Source: Phocaeicola_A sp036804505 (GTDB lineage Bacteria; Bacteroidota; Bacteroidia; Bacteroidales; Bacteroidaceae). From it: a DNA stretch of 64,000 bases. The position numbers were made by a program, and so were the translations under genes. Shown here piece after piece: positions 46,428-53,748 of this stretch. The notes under the pieces are model-generated. The model was not told the origin of the DNA. It saw nothing but the letters and a program-made list of their open reading frames with translations, and ran no database searches. The number at the start of each line of letters is the position of its first letter. Position 1 is the stretch's first letter. The stretch is taken from positions 1-64,000 of the forward strand of contig DAIRSI010000014.1 of assembly GCA_036804505.1 (NCBI GenBank), read 5' to 3'.

Positions 46428-46590
46428 AATTGTCCTGATAGAAAATAATGCCTACTTTTGCGAATATGCTTGTGGAGCATGACATCGGTTTCGTGAAATC
46501 TCTCCCCTTTCGTATGTCTCATTTATGGTACGGAGCTATATAATCTTGAATAGCAGGAAAGTTCTCTAAGTGAACGACTGGACTTTCTAG
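46428..46590 (+). pseudogene. Decayed internal-deletion copy of the acetyltransferase/amidohydrolase locus
   Basis: Bases 46428-46465 are identical to 47225-47262 (38 bp), which contain the acetyltransferase promoter. Next, 46466-46499 match the acetyltransferase at 47543-47575 with one change. Then 46516-46590 match the amidohydrolase near 48488-48560 (TCTCATTTATGGTACGGA, then AGTGAACGACTGGACTTT), with several small indels. The order is conserved but more than 1.1 kb is missing. No reading frame survives. It is a remnant of a second copy of the locus. Confidence 0.8.
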
Positions 46591-46626
46591 GTGGAAAATC
46601 TATAATCGTAAAGAATCACAACGAGA

Positions 46627-47015
46627 AAAAAAACGTATTTTATGCTTCCATGCTTCCACTAACCTATAGCCTGTTGTAAATGAATGTTTTATATGTGGAA
46701 GCATGTGTGGAAGTATAAATTTTTTACTTCCACACATTTTTATCCTACAAAGAAACAAGGAAAGAGCAATCATTCGGTATAAGCCAAAAACAAATACGAC
46801 TTAACCCGAATTCTTTTTCGCGTATAGTCGAAAGGATTTTCGGGTTATATCAAAACATTGATGGATGCCAATAAACCGGAAAAATTACGTTTAGGCGATG
46901 TAACCATACTTCCATGGTTACATCATACTTACACCGATGCCTACACACTTAATAAACTAATTTACAGTGATATACATGCTTAGTGGAAGCATGGAAGCAT
47001 AAAATACATTTTTTT
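46627..47015. mobile_element. Nested-palindrome element with 36-bp inverted ends (MITE-like candidate)
   Basis: The left end (46627-46662) and the right end (46980-47015) are inverted copies that differ at one of 36 positions; each contains two TGGAAGCA/TGCTTCCA units. Inside lie three more hairpins: TGTGTGGAAGTA/TACTTCCACACA (46704-46736), TAACCCGAA/TTCGGGTTA (46802-46847) and GATGTAACCAT/ATGGTTACATC (46897-46924). No reading frame of note is present. The size, the inverted ends and the lack of coding fit a non-autonomous element, but no target duplication was identified. It may instead be a regulatory region left from a lost gene. Confidence 0.5.
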
Positions 47016-47058
47016 CTGCCGTTTCAGAGGCTTCGGCTGATTAGGATAAAGCCGTTCA

Positions 47059-47160
47059 TCAATCCGGCTGCATTTCCACACCTTGTACTTGGCAGGCATC
47101 CATGATACGCTTTGCACTGCTACCCCAGTTTTCCAGATAAGTCATACTTTGATGAAAGCA
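47059..47160 (-). pseudogene. C-terminal scrap of an AlbA/ATPase_c_4-like protein
   Basis: On the minus strand 33 codons ending at 47059 read ...MTYLENWGSSAKRIMDACQ, then VQGVEMQPD and stop. The pattern (Y/I)-(L/I)-E-x-W-G-S-x-x-x-R-I-x-D-A-C-x-x-x-G matches the conserved helix in AlbA_2/ATPase_c_4 (divergent AAA-4) regulators. The homology begins and ends abruptly, and the upstream codons show no similarity, so it is a leftover of a gene, not a gene. It adds to the evidence that this spacer is deletion debris. Confidence 0.45.
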
Positions 47161-47249
47161 TATTGGAAGAGCTTTGGTAAATAATCTATGTGAGTATTCA
47201 AGAGAATAAAATAAAGAAGAGGAAAATTGTCCTGATAGAAAATAATGCC

Positions 47250-47257
47250 TACTTTTG
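47250..47257 (+). promoter_or_regulatory. -7 box of the acetyltransferase/amidohydrolase operon, leaderless
   Basis: TACTTTTG matches TAnnTTTG. With a seven-base offset the first transcribed base is 47264, the A of ATG. It lies within the 38-bp segment that is duplicated at 46428-46465. Confidence 0.65.
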
Positions 47258-47263
47258 CGAATG

Positions 47264-47716
47264 ATGGAAATTATAAGAATAACCGAAATATCGCAATGTA
47301 CATCCGAAAATGTGCAAAGGATCAAGGAACTGCTTCAACAGCTTTCCGAACAAACATCTTTTGATGAGGATGATCTCGAAGCCATCTTGGTATCTGAAGG
47401 CAGTCATTTGTTTTTTGTTTATGTGGACGAAGTTGTTGCAGGAATGCTCACTTTGGGTTCCTATCGCACCCCTACAGGGCCGAAGTATTGGATTGAGGAT
47501 GTCGTGGTGGACACTTGTTACCGAGGGCGCAGTTTGGGACGGATGCTTGTGGAGCATGCCATCGGTTTCGTGAAAGAAAAAAATGATGGTGGCATACTGA
47601 TGCTCACCTCCCGCCCCTCTCGTGTAGCGGCGAATGCACTTTATCAGTCAGTGGGCTTCGAAACCAAACAGACAAATGTCTATAAGATGCTATTTCCTAA
47701 AAAATCAAACGAATGA
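47264..47716 (+). CDS. GNAT family N-acetyltransferase
   Basis: This encodes 150 residues from the ATG at 47264 (an ATG three bases earlier is also in frame). The acetyl-CoA loop lies in YWIEDVVVDTCYRGRSLGRMLVEHAI, with the R-x-x-S-L-G-R variant of Q/R-x-x-G-x-G/A. The C-terminal strand and helix read LTSRPSRVAANALYQSVGF. It should transfer acetyl from acetyl-CoA to an amine; the substrate is unknown. The mRNA is predicted to start at the ATG itself. Its stop overlaps the start of the amidohydrolase gene by four bases, so the two are coupled. Confidence 0.9.
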   Translation: MEIIRITEISQCTSENVQRIKELLQQLSEQTSFDEDDLEAILVSEGSHLFFVYVDEVVAGMLTLGSYRTPTGPKYWIEDVVVDTCYRGRSLGRMLVEHAIGFVKEKNDGGILMLTSRPSRVAANALYQSVGFETKQTNVYKMLFPKKSNE

Positions 47717-48693
47717 AGGATCTGGAACATTTCCCTAAAACGGATGCGCATTTCCATTCAACATTTAAGGAGGCAGTGTATGCCGATGTGGCACGCAAAT
47801 ATAACGTTGATTACATTAATATCAACACGGATGTGCATGATGTGTTTCCTCCCGTTGATGAACAGGAACGTGTGGCTTTGGAATATATGCGCGAATATCC
47901 GGGGATGTTCCGCTACATCTGTACCTTCCCTATGGCCGGTTGGCATGAATACGGATGGATGGAGCGGGTGAAGGCACGCATTTTACACTCCATGGAACAA
48001 GGTGCCTTGGGCGTGAAGCTGTGGAAGAATATCGGCATGGAGGTGCGCAAGCCCGACGGCACTTTTCTAATGGTAGATGATAAATGCTTTGATCCTCTGT
48101 TTAGCTTCTTGGTCGATGAGGGTATTCCAGTGCTGGCCCATTTGGGAGAACCTCGTAATTGCTGGCTTCCGCTGGATAAGATGACTTCGGAAAGGAATCG
48201 TCGTTATTTTGAACAACATCCTGAATTTCATGCTTTCATGCATCCTGAGATTCCTTCTTACGAGAAACAGATAGAAGCGCGTGACAAAGTTTTGCAGCGG
48301 TATCCCAATCTCACTTTTGTTGGTGCGCATCTGGGAAGTCTGGAATGGAATTACAAGGAACTTGCAAAGCGTTTTGACCTTTACCCTAATTTCTTTGCCG
48401 ATACATCATCCCGTCTGGGACATTTGGAATTGCAGAGCTCTGATGACTATGAGGGCGTGAGAAATTTCTTCCTGAATTATGCCGATCGTCTCATTTATGG
48501 TACGGATGCTTATAATAATCTTGAAAAGCTGGAAACTTCTCTAGTGAACGACTGGACTTTTCTTGCCACAGCGGATTCTTTTTCCTGTGAGGAGATGAAT
48601 TGCCGATGCCGGGGCTTGAATCTTCCGGAAGACGTGCTTCATGAGCTTTATTCGGCAAATGCACGGAGGGTATATCACAATATCAATTCATAA
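47713..48693 (+). CDS. Amidohydrolase family metal-dependent hydrolase
   Basis: This encodes 326 residues of a TIM-barrel hydrolase. The metal site opens with DAHFHS (His14, His16). A lysine is in LGVKLWKNIG, where some family members carbamoylate it; later ligands are likely His in VLAHLGEPR and FVGAHLGSLEWN, with an Asp in LIYGTDAY. The family covers hydrolysis of amides, esters and phosphoesters and some decarboxylations, so the substrate is open. It overlaps the acetyltransferase by four bases and overlaps the end of the convergent GNAT gene by 19 bases. An internally deleted copy of this locus lies about 2 kb upstream. Confidence 0.88.
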   Translation: MKDLEHFPKTDAHFHSTFKEAVYADVARKYNVDYININTDVHDVFPPVDEQERVALEYMREYPGMFRYICTFPMAGWHEYGWMERVKARILHSMEQGALGVKLWKNIGMEVRKPDGTFLMVDDKCFDPLFSFLVDEGIPVLAHLGEPRNCWLPLDKMTSERNRRYFEQHPEFHAFMHPEIPSYEKQIEARDKVLQRYPNLTFVGAHLGSLEWNYKELAKRFDLYPNFFADTSSRLGHLELQSSDDYEGVRNFFLNYADRLIYGTDAYNNLEKLETSLVNDWTFLATADSFSCEEMNCRCRGLNLPEDVLHELYSANARRVYHNINS

Positions 48694-49160
48694 TCCGAAA
48701 CTCCTAGCCTACGGCCGAATTTCATGCCAACTTCCTGAAAATCCGAAACACGGTGGAAACCGAGTCTTTCGTGAAGAATGTAGCTTGCTTCGTTGCCGGC
48801 TGTGATACAGGCTATCAGTGCATGGTAACCTCTTTCACGGCATTCGCTGATGAGCTTTTCCATGAGGAGACGTCCGATTCCCCTGCGGAAATATTTCGGT
48901 GAGAGATATACCGTGGTTTCCAATGTAAAGCGATAGGCTGAACGCACCTTCCACAGGTGGGCATAGCAATAGCCGGCAATCTCGCCGTTATTTTCTACAT
49001 CTACGTAATATGGAAAATCAAGAGAGATATCTTCTACCCTTTTCTTCATTTCATCTTCCGTGAGGATTTCCGTTTCGAACGTAGCGGTACTGTCCAGAAT
49101 ATATCCGTTGTATATTTCGGTAATGGCTTTGATGTCATCAGGTGTAACTTTTCGAATCAT
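48675..49160 (-). CDS. GNAT family N-acetyltransferase (phosphinothricin-acetyltransferase-like)
   Basis: This encodes 161 residues. The start is the ATG at 49160. The acetyl-CoA motif is LSPKYFRRGIGRLLMEKLI, and the flanks resemble phosphinothricin N-acetyltransferases (IYNGYILDSTATFETE near the start; HERLGFHRVSDFQEVGMKFGRRL near the end). It could detoxify an amino-acid-like inhibitor or acetylate methionine derivatives, as related enzymes do. It is monocistronic and converges on the amidohydrolase gene. Confidence 0.9.
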   Translation of the reverse strand: MIRKVTPDDIKAITEIYNGYILDSTATFETEILTEDEMKKRVEDISLDFPYYVDVENNGEIAGYCYAHLWKVRSAYRFTLETTVYLSPKYFRRGIGRLLMEKLISECRERGYHALIACITAGNEASYILHERLGFHRVSDFQEVGMKFGRRLGVSDYELIL

Positions 49161-49176
49161 AATGCTTTCTTTTTAG

Positions 49177-49184
49177 CAAAAGTA
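49177..49184 (-). promoter_or_regulatory. -7 box of the phosphinothricin-acetyltransferase-like gene
   Basis: The minus strand reads TACTTTTG. The predicted start is about 49170, a leader of only ten bases before the ATG at 49160. Confidence 0.55.
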
Positions 49185-49312
49185 GGAATTAAATTTTAAT
49201 AGTGTGCATAAAAAACATACTTATGTATGCCATACTTAAAAAATGTTATTAAAATGAGCAAGTAAAGTGAAAAATACTTATTTTCGAAATCTAATACATT
49301 GAATTTAGTGGT

Positions 49313-52024
49313 ATGAGAAAACGGGCTAGAGTTCTGGGAGTACTTATCTTTTTTCTTTTCTTTTGCTTTCATCTATGTGCGAGTGGTGGGAAACAACTCG
49401 CAATTCCTGAGACTATACGTATTGTGGGGGATTTATATTATCCACCCTATGAAATGCTTGGCGAAAATGGTGAGCCGCAAGGGTTTTGCATTGATCTTGT
49501 CAAAGAAATCATGAAACGAATGAATAAGGATTATACCATTCAACTCATGACTCGCCAGGAGTTTCTACAAAAACTGAAAAGTGGAAAGGCAGATCTGGGA
49601 CTGGAAATGACTTATACTGATGATAGGGCTAAATTTTTGCATTTTGGAACTATTTATAATTATGCTTTCAAAGGTGTGCTGTATCGGGATGGGGATACTC
49701 CTATCACAAGCTTCGAGCAGATTGAAGGAAAAACGGTAGGTGTTGAAGCAAATTCTTTCTCTGAAACTTTATTGCGTAATTCCCGGCATAATTTGAAAAT
49801 CTATCCTATCGGCAAGTTAGCGCAAAGTTCGGAACTTTTGAAACAACATAAATGTGATTTGGTATTTTGTAATCTTGATATTGCGAACTACATTGTTCAA
49901 CATACCGACGGACTTAAAAGTTCGGATGTGGGCCTTCCTCCGGAAAAATTCTGTATGGCAAGTCCGATTGAGAAATTGCAGACAAAGATTGATTTCATTG
50001 TATATGACTTAAAGAAAGACGGAACCTATGACAAACTTGCGAAAAAATGGTTGAAGCCTGACCGAGCTGAATATTATCTACATATTTTCTATGTGAGCCT
50101 GGGTGTGTTCGTGTGTTTGATTTTAGGATTTTCCATGTTCTCTCTCTTGTTGCATTTGCGTGTAAAGAAGGCTAAGGAAGAACTGGAACATGATAGAAGG
50201 AGTTTGTCCTTGTCACTTCATGCGGGTGATATCGGCATTTGGGGATATGATGTGGAGAAAAAAAAGTTCTATAATGTATTCTGTAATTATTTTCCGCCGG
50301 AAGGGCGCTCTTATCGTGATGAAATCAAACTGTTTCATCCGGATGATTTGAATGTGTTCACGAACGCCATTCGGATGGCATCGACCGGAAATCCGCCTCA
50401 GAGTCCTATTGTTGTGAGGATGGATCATTCAGGAAAGAAAAACTGGCGCTATATTGAAAAGGAAATCCATTGTGTGTACGATAACGATGGAAAAGCAAGG
50501 GTGATTGGTACCCACAAGGATGTAAGTGCTCGGATTGTTAATGAAAAGAAGATAAAAGAATTGCTGAATGACCATGAAATAATCTTCAATCATAATTCGG
50601 TAGGTATTCAGTATTTTGATGCGGAGGGTAATCTGGTGAGAATGAATGATGCCGCTTGCAAAATATTTGGAATTAAAGACAAAATGGCTTTTTTGGCTGT
50701 AAAACCTAATCTTTTCAAATACAGTGAATTTAAGCATTATATAGATAAAGATAATTTGCACAATGATCATTTTATCATGAATTGCAAACTTGGATCGGAT
50801 GATGAATATAAGCAGTACATAAGTATATCGGGCAACCGATATATTGAAACTTATATATCACCTGTATATGATTCGGAGAATAATCTTATAAGCATTATCA
50901 TGAACAATTCCGATCTTACCGAGCAGGAAATGCTACGCAAAAAGGTTGATGATTATGCAGAACGCATGAAATATATTTTGAAAGCAAGCGGAGTAATTAC
51001 CTGGACATATAATCCCAATGATCATTTGATTAAATCTTTCTACGAAAAGGAAAACAAGTCAAGTTCGTTGACTATGGAAAAATATCTGGAATTTGTTGAT
51101 GAAGAAGACAAGGATGCTGTGAAGGAACTTATTATGCGGATGGATAAACGTAGCATTGATTCTTTCAATATAAGGGCAAGGTATTTCAAAGCTTTTGGAA
51201 AAGACTCATCAGCTTACTATAGCATTGACGGAAAAGCCGTTAAGGATAAGGATGGGAAAATCATCAATTATCTGGGATTGGGAATGGATATTTCAGAACT
51301 TATGGAAATACAGCATAATCTTCAGCATGAAAAAATGGAAGCGCAAAAAGCTGACAGACTGAAATCTGCTTTTCTCGCTAACATGAGTCACGAGATTCGT
51401 ACTCCTCTGAATGCTATCGTAGGTTTCTCGAATTTGCTGCTGGATTCTTACAGTGAGGAAGAAAAAAAACAGTTCGTGGAGATTATCAAGACTAGTAATA
51501 ATCAACTTTTGAAGATTATCGGAGATGTTCTGGACTTGTCAAAGATTGAGTCGGGTACAATGAAATATAAGATCGAACAGGTGGATTTGGAACAACTATT
51601 TTGTGATTTTGCACGTATCTTTTCAAAACAACTTGAAGATTCTCCCGTGAAAATAATTTACGAGAAATCACATGAAGAATACTTGTTTGCGATGGATAGA
51701 CAGAGATTGACACAGGTGTTGACGAATTTCATGACGAATGCAGTGAAATATACTCGCGAAGGCCAAATAAGATTAGGTTATGAATGTATGGATGGCGGTG
51801 TGAAATTTTTTGTTGAAGATACAGGGTTGGGTATTCCCATGGATAAGAAGGAAAGGGTATTTGACCGTTTTGAAAAGTTGGACTCTTTTGTACAAGGAAC
51901 AGGACTGGGATTGTCTATCTGTAAGGATATAGCTACCATGTTTCATGGCAAGATCGGTGTGGAATCCGAACTTGGCAGAGGTTCTACCTTCTGGATGTGG
52001 CTGCCTGGAGAATGTAATTTATAA
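49313..52024 (+). CDS. BvgS-like sensor kinase with periplasmic binding domain and PAS domains
   Basis: This encodes 903 residues. A signal peptide (about 1-25) is followed by an SBP_bac_3-type binding domain (about 32-250; YYPPYEMLGENGEPQGFCIDLVKEIM). A transmembrane helix is at about 256-283. Two to three PAS domains follow (about 290-675; GTHKDVSARI and LGLGMDIS mark the ends of two). The kinase core has His693 in NMSHEIRTPLN, NFMTNAVKYT, DTGLGIP and GTGLGLSICK. It lacks receiver and Hpt domains. The binding domain is of the type that recognises amino acids and similar small molecules. The ECF sigma gene begins ten bases after the stop, so the two are probably one transcript, and a sensory link to the sulfatase locus is likely. 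Confidence 0.92.
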   Translation: MRKRARVLGVLIFFLFFCFHLCASGGKQLAIPETIRIVGDLYYPPYEMLGENGEPQGFCIDLVKEIMKRMNKDYTIQLMTRQEFLQKLKSGKADLGLEMTYTDDRAKFLHFGTIYNYAFKGVLYRDGDTPITSFEQIEGKTVGVEANSFSETLLRNSRHNLKIYPIGKLAQSSELLKQHKCDLVFCNLDIANYIVQHTDGLKSSDVGLPPEKFCMASPIEKLQTKIDFIVYDLKKDGTYDKLAKKWLKPDRAEYYLHIFYVSLGVFVCLILGFSMFSLLLHLRVKKAKEELEHDRRSLSLSLHAGDIGIWGYDVEKKKFYNVFCNYFPPEGRSYRDEIKLFHPDDLNVFTNAIRMASTGNPPQSPIVVRMDHSGKKNWRYIEKEIHCVYDNDGKARVIGTHKDVSARIVNEKKIKELLNDHEIIFNHNSVGIQYFDAEGNLVRMNDAACKIFGIKDKMAFLAVKPNLFKYSEFKHYIDKDNLHNDHFIMNCKLGSDDEYKQYISISGNRYIETYISPVYDSENNLISIIMNNSDLTEQEMLRKKVDDYAERMKYILKASGVITWTYNPNDHLIKSFYEKENKSSSLTMEKYLEFVDEEDKDAVKELIMRMDKRSIDSFNIRARYFKAFGKDSSAYYSIDGKAVKDKDGKIINYLGLGMDISELMEIQHNLQHEKMEAQKADRLKSAFLANMSHEIRTPLNAIVGFSNLLLDSYSEEEKKQFVEIIKTSNNQLLKIIGDVLDLSKIESGTMKYKIEQVDLEQLFCDFARIFSKQLEDSPVKIIYEKSHEEYLFAMDRQRLTQVLTNFMTNAVKYTREGQIRLGYECMDGGVKFFVEDTGLGIPMDKKERVFDRFEKLDSFVQGTGLGLSICKDIATMFHGKIGVESELGRGSTFWMWLPGECNL

Positions 52025-52034
52025 ACCGCATGGA

Positions 52035-52604
52035 ATGAGAGTGAATAGCCCTGAAATATTATTTGAACAGTTTGTAAAAGATGGTGATGAAAAGGCATAT
52101 AAAGCTCTTTTCTTTGAATTTTTTACGCCCTTGTGTCATTTTGCTTCCCGCTATGTGGATTCGGAGGAAGATTGTGAAGATTTGGTTCAGGATGTTTTTT
52201 TTCATATTTGGGAACAACGTCGAAATTTGTTTATTCGCGTGTCAGTACGAAACTTTCTTATGACTAGTGTAAAAAATGCTTGTATAGACTTCTTGAGAAG
52301 AACCCGCACAATGCAGAATTATGTTGATAATGAAATGATCAAGGAAGAACCGGTGGATATGGACCCACACCTGCTGTTTACCATTTCAGAACTGGAGAAG
52401 AAGATAAATGATACTTTGGCTCTACTTCCCGAAAATGTAAGAAAAACGTTCGAATTGAACCGTTATGAAGGGAAAACTTATCCTGAAATTGCTGACGTAT
52501 GCCAAATATCTGTAAAAACAGTTGAGGCTCATATTTCACGTGCTTTGAAGTTACTGAGGGAGGAATTAAAAGATTACTTGCATTTGTTAGCGTTATTTAT
52601 ATAA
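52035..52604 (+). CDS. ECF-type RNA polymerase sigma-70 factor
   Basis: This encodes 189 residues from the ATG at 52035; the frame stays open upstream only inside the kinase gene. Region 2 is at about 15-80 (FASRYVDSEEDCEDLVQDVFFHIWEQR). Region 4 lies at about 125-180 (LLPENVRKTFELNRYEGKTYPEIADVCQISVKTVEAHISRALKLL). There is no region 1.1 or 3, as expected for the class. In Bacteroides such factors are held by a FecR-like anti-sigma and released by a signalling SusC, which turns on the matching SusC/D locus. The anti-sigma gene follows and the locus lies just downstream on the opposite strand. Confidence 0.95.
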   Translation: MRVNSPEILFEQFVKDGDEKAYKALFFEFFTPLCHFASRYVDSEEDCEDLVQDVFFHIWEQRRNLFIRVSVRNFLMTSVKNACIDFLRRTRTMQNYVDNEMIKEEPVDMDPHLLFTISELEKKINDTLALLPENVRKTFELNRYEGKTYPEIADVCQISVKTVEAHISRALKLLREELKDYLHLLALFI

Positions 52605-52612
52605 TTTCGCGT

Positions 52613-52637
52613 GGGGGGAAGTCAAGGTATATTCGTC
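52613..52637 (+). promoter_or_regulatory. Candidate ECF-sigma promoter before the anti-sigma gene
   Basis: GGGGGGAA (52613-52620), 13 bases, then CGTC (52634-52637) followed by TATAA. A related arrangement is found upstream of the SusC gene on the opposite strand (63792-63764). The spacer has no TAnnTTTG box. This fits an autoregulated ECF promoter; the assignment is inferred. Confidence 0.45.
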
Positions 52638-52655
52638 TATAATTAAAAGGGAATT

Positions 52656-53585
52656 ATGAATAATAAATATAAACAAAATACGCCTGAAGATAATGAGGTT
52701 CTGGAACAGTTGGACTTGTTGAGTGAGGAAAGTCGCAAACGAGCACACGAGAACTGGGGCGAACTACATGGTCGGATCAGGAGACGGATAATAGTACACC
52801 GTATTTGGAAAGTGTGCTATACTTCGGCTGCTGTTTTGGTCCTGCCTTTGCTCCTGTCGCTGATTCTTGTGGAGAGCCAGCTTAATGAGAAACAAAAAGC
52901 AATGGCTGAAGTTGTAGAGACAACTGCTTCTTATGGAGTGAGTTCAAAAATCATACTGCCTGATAGCAGTATAGTATGGCTTAATTCAGGATCTACTCTC
53001 ACCTACCCTCGTCATTTTCTTTCTCAGCACCGCAGGGTTGTTCTTTCGGGAGAAGCTTATTTCAAAGTAAAGTCTGACAGACAGAGGCAATTCACAGTTG
53101 TGGTTCCGGGACACGCTCGAGTGAATGCTTATGGCACGGAATTCAATGTATCGGCATACAAATCGGATTCCTTCGTAGAAGCTACCCTGAGCAAAGGCCA
53201 TGTGGATGTGATAACCAAAGAAGGCCGTTGGGCTAAATTGACACCAGGAGAATCGGCTTTCATTGACAAAGATGGAAATCGGATGTCTGTGAGGCAAACA
53301 GATCTTTGGGAGAAAACAGCTTGGAGAGAAGGGAAAATGGTGTTCCGTAGAGCCAGCATAGAGACGGTAGCTAATTCATTGTCGCGTCACTATAATGTTG
53401 ATTTTGTCTTGAAAGGAAACGGTATTGATAATTATGAATTTTCAGCAACCTTCACGAATGAGAATATTCATGAAGTTCTTGATATACTGAAAATGGCTGC
53501 ACCCTTGAATTATTCTATTCAATCCTTTACGCCTAACAAGGATATGAGTTATCCGAGACAAAAAATTACAGTTGTGCTGAATTGA
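52656..53585 (+). CDS. FecR-family anti-sigma factor
   Basis: This encodes 309 residues. A short cytoplasmic sigma-binding region (about 1-48) is followed by one transmembrane helix (about 52-72, VCYTSAAVLVLPLLLSLILVE). The periplasmic FecR domain (about 90-190) has IILPDSSIVWLNSGSTLTYP and GEAYFKVKSDRQRQFTV. The C-terminal DUF4974 region reads YNVDFVLKGNGIDNYEFSATFTNENIHEVLDIL. It should bind the sigma factor inside and the STN domain of the SusC protein outside. It lies 51 bases after the sigma gene. Confidence 0.94.
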   Translation: MNNKYKQNTPEDNEVLEQLDLLSEESRKRAHENWGELHGRIRRRIIVHRIWKVCYTSAAVLVLPLLLSLILVESQLNEKQKAMAEVVETTASYGVSSKIILPDSSIVWLNSGSTLTYPRHFLSQHRRVVLSGEAYFKVKSDRQRQFTVVVPGHARVNAYGTEFNVSAYKSDSFVEATLSKGHVDVITKEGRWAKLTPGESAFIDKDGNRMSVRQTDLWEKTAWREGKMVFRRASIETVANSLSRHYNVDFVLKGNGIDNYEFSATFTNENIHEVLDILKMAAPLNYSIQSFTPNKDMSYPRQKITVVLN

Positions 53586-53689
53586 TTTTTTCTTCTTTTC
53601 TGTCGATACTTTGTTTGATATAAGATAAAGGATGATAATTAGAAGGACTTGTCTCCGAAACTTGTCAAGACCCATGTGGTTAGGTTAAG

Positions 53690-53721
53690 AAAAAAAACAT
53701 CCGCCTTTGAGAGGGCGGATG
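53690..53721 (-). terminator. Terminator after the sulfatase operon
   Basis: CATCCGCC (53698-53705) pairs with GGCGGATG (53714-53721) over eight bases. On the minus strand it is followed by eight Ts (53697-53690), giving a strong rho-independent stop 28 bases past the sulfatase stop codon. Confidence 0.88.
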
Positions 53722-53748
53722 CTATTCTTGAATATAACTTGTTTATCT

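Noticed and set aside
46627..47015. CRISPR-like repeats
   Set aside because: The TGGAAG units are inverted pairs and not regularly spaced direct repeats; there are no spacers of constant length and no cas genes.
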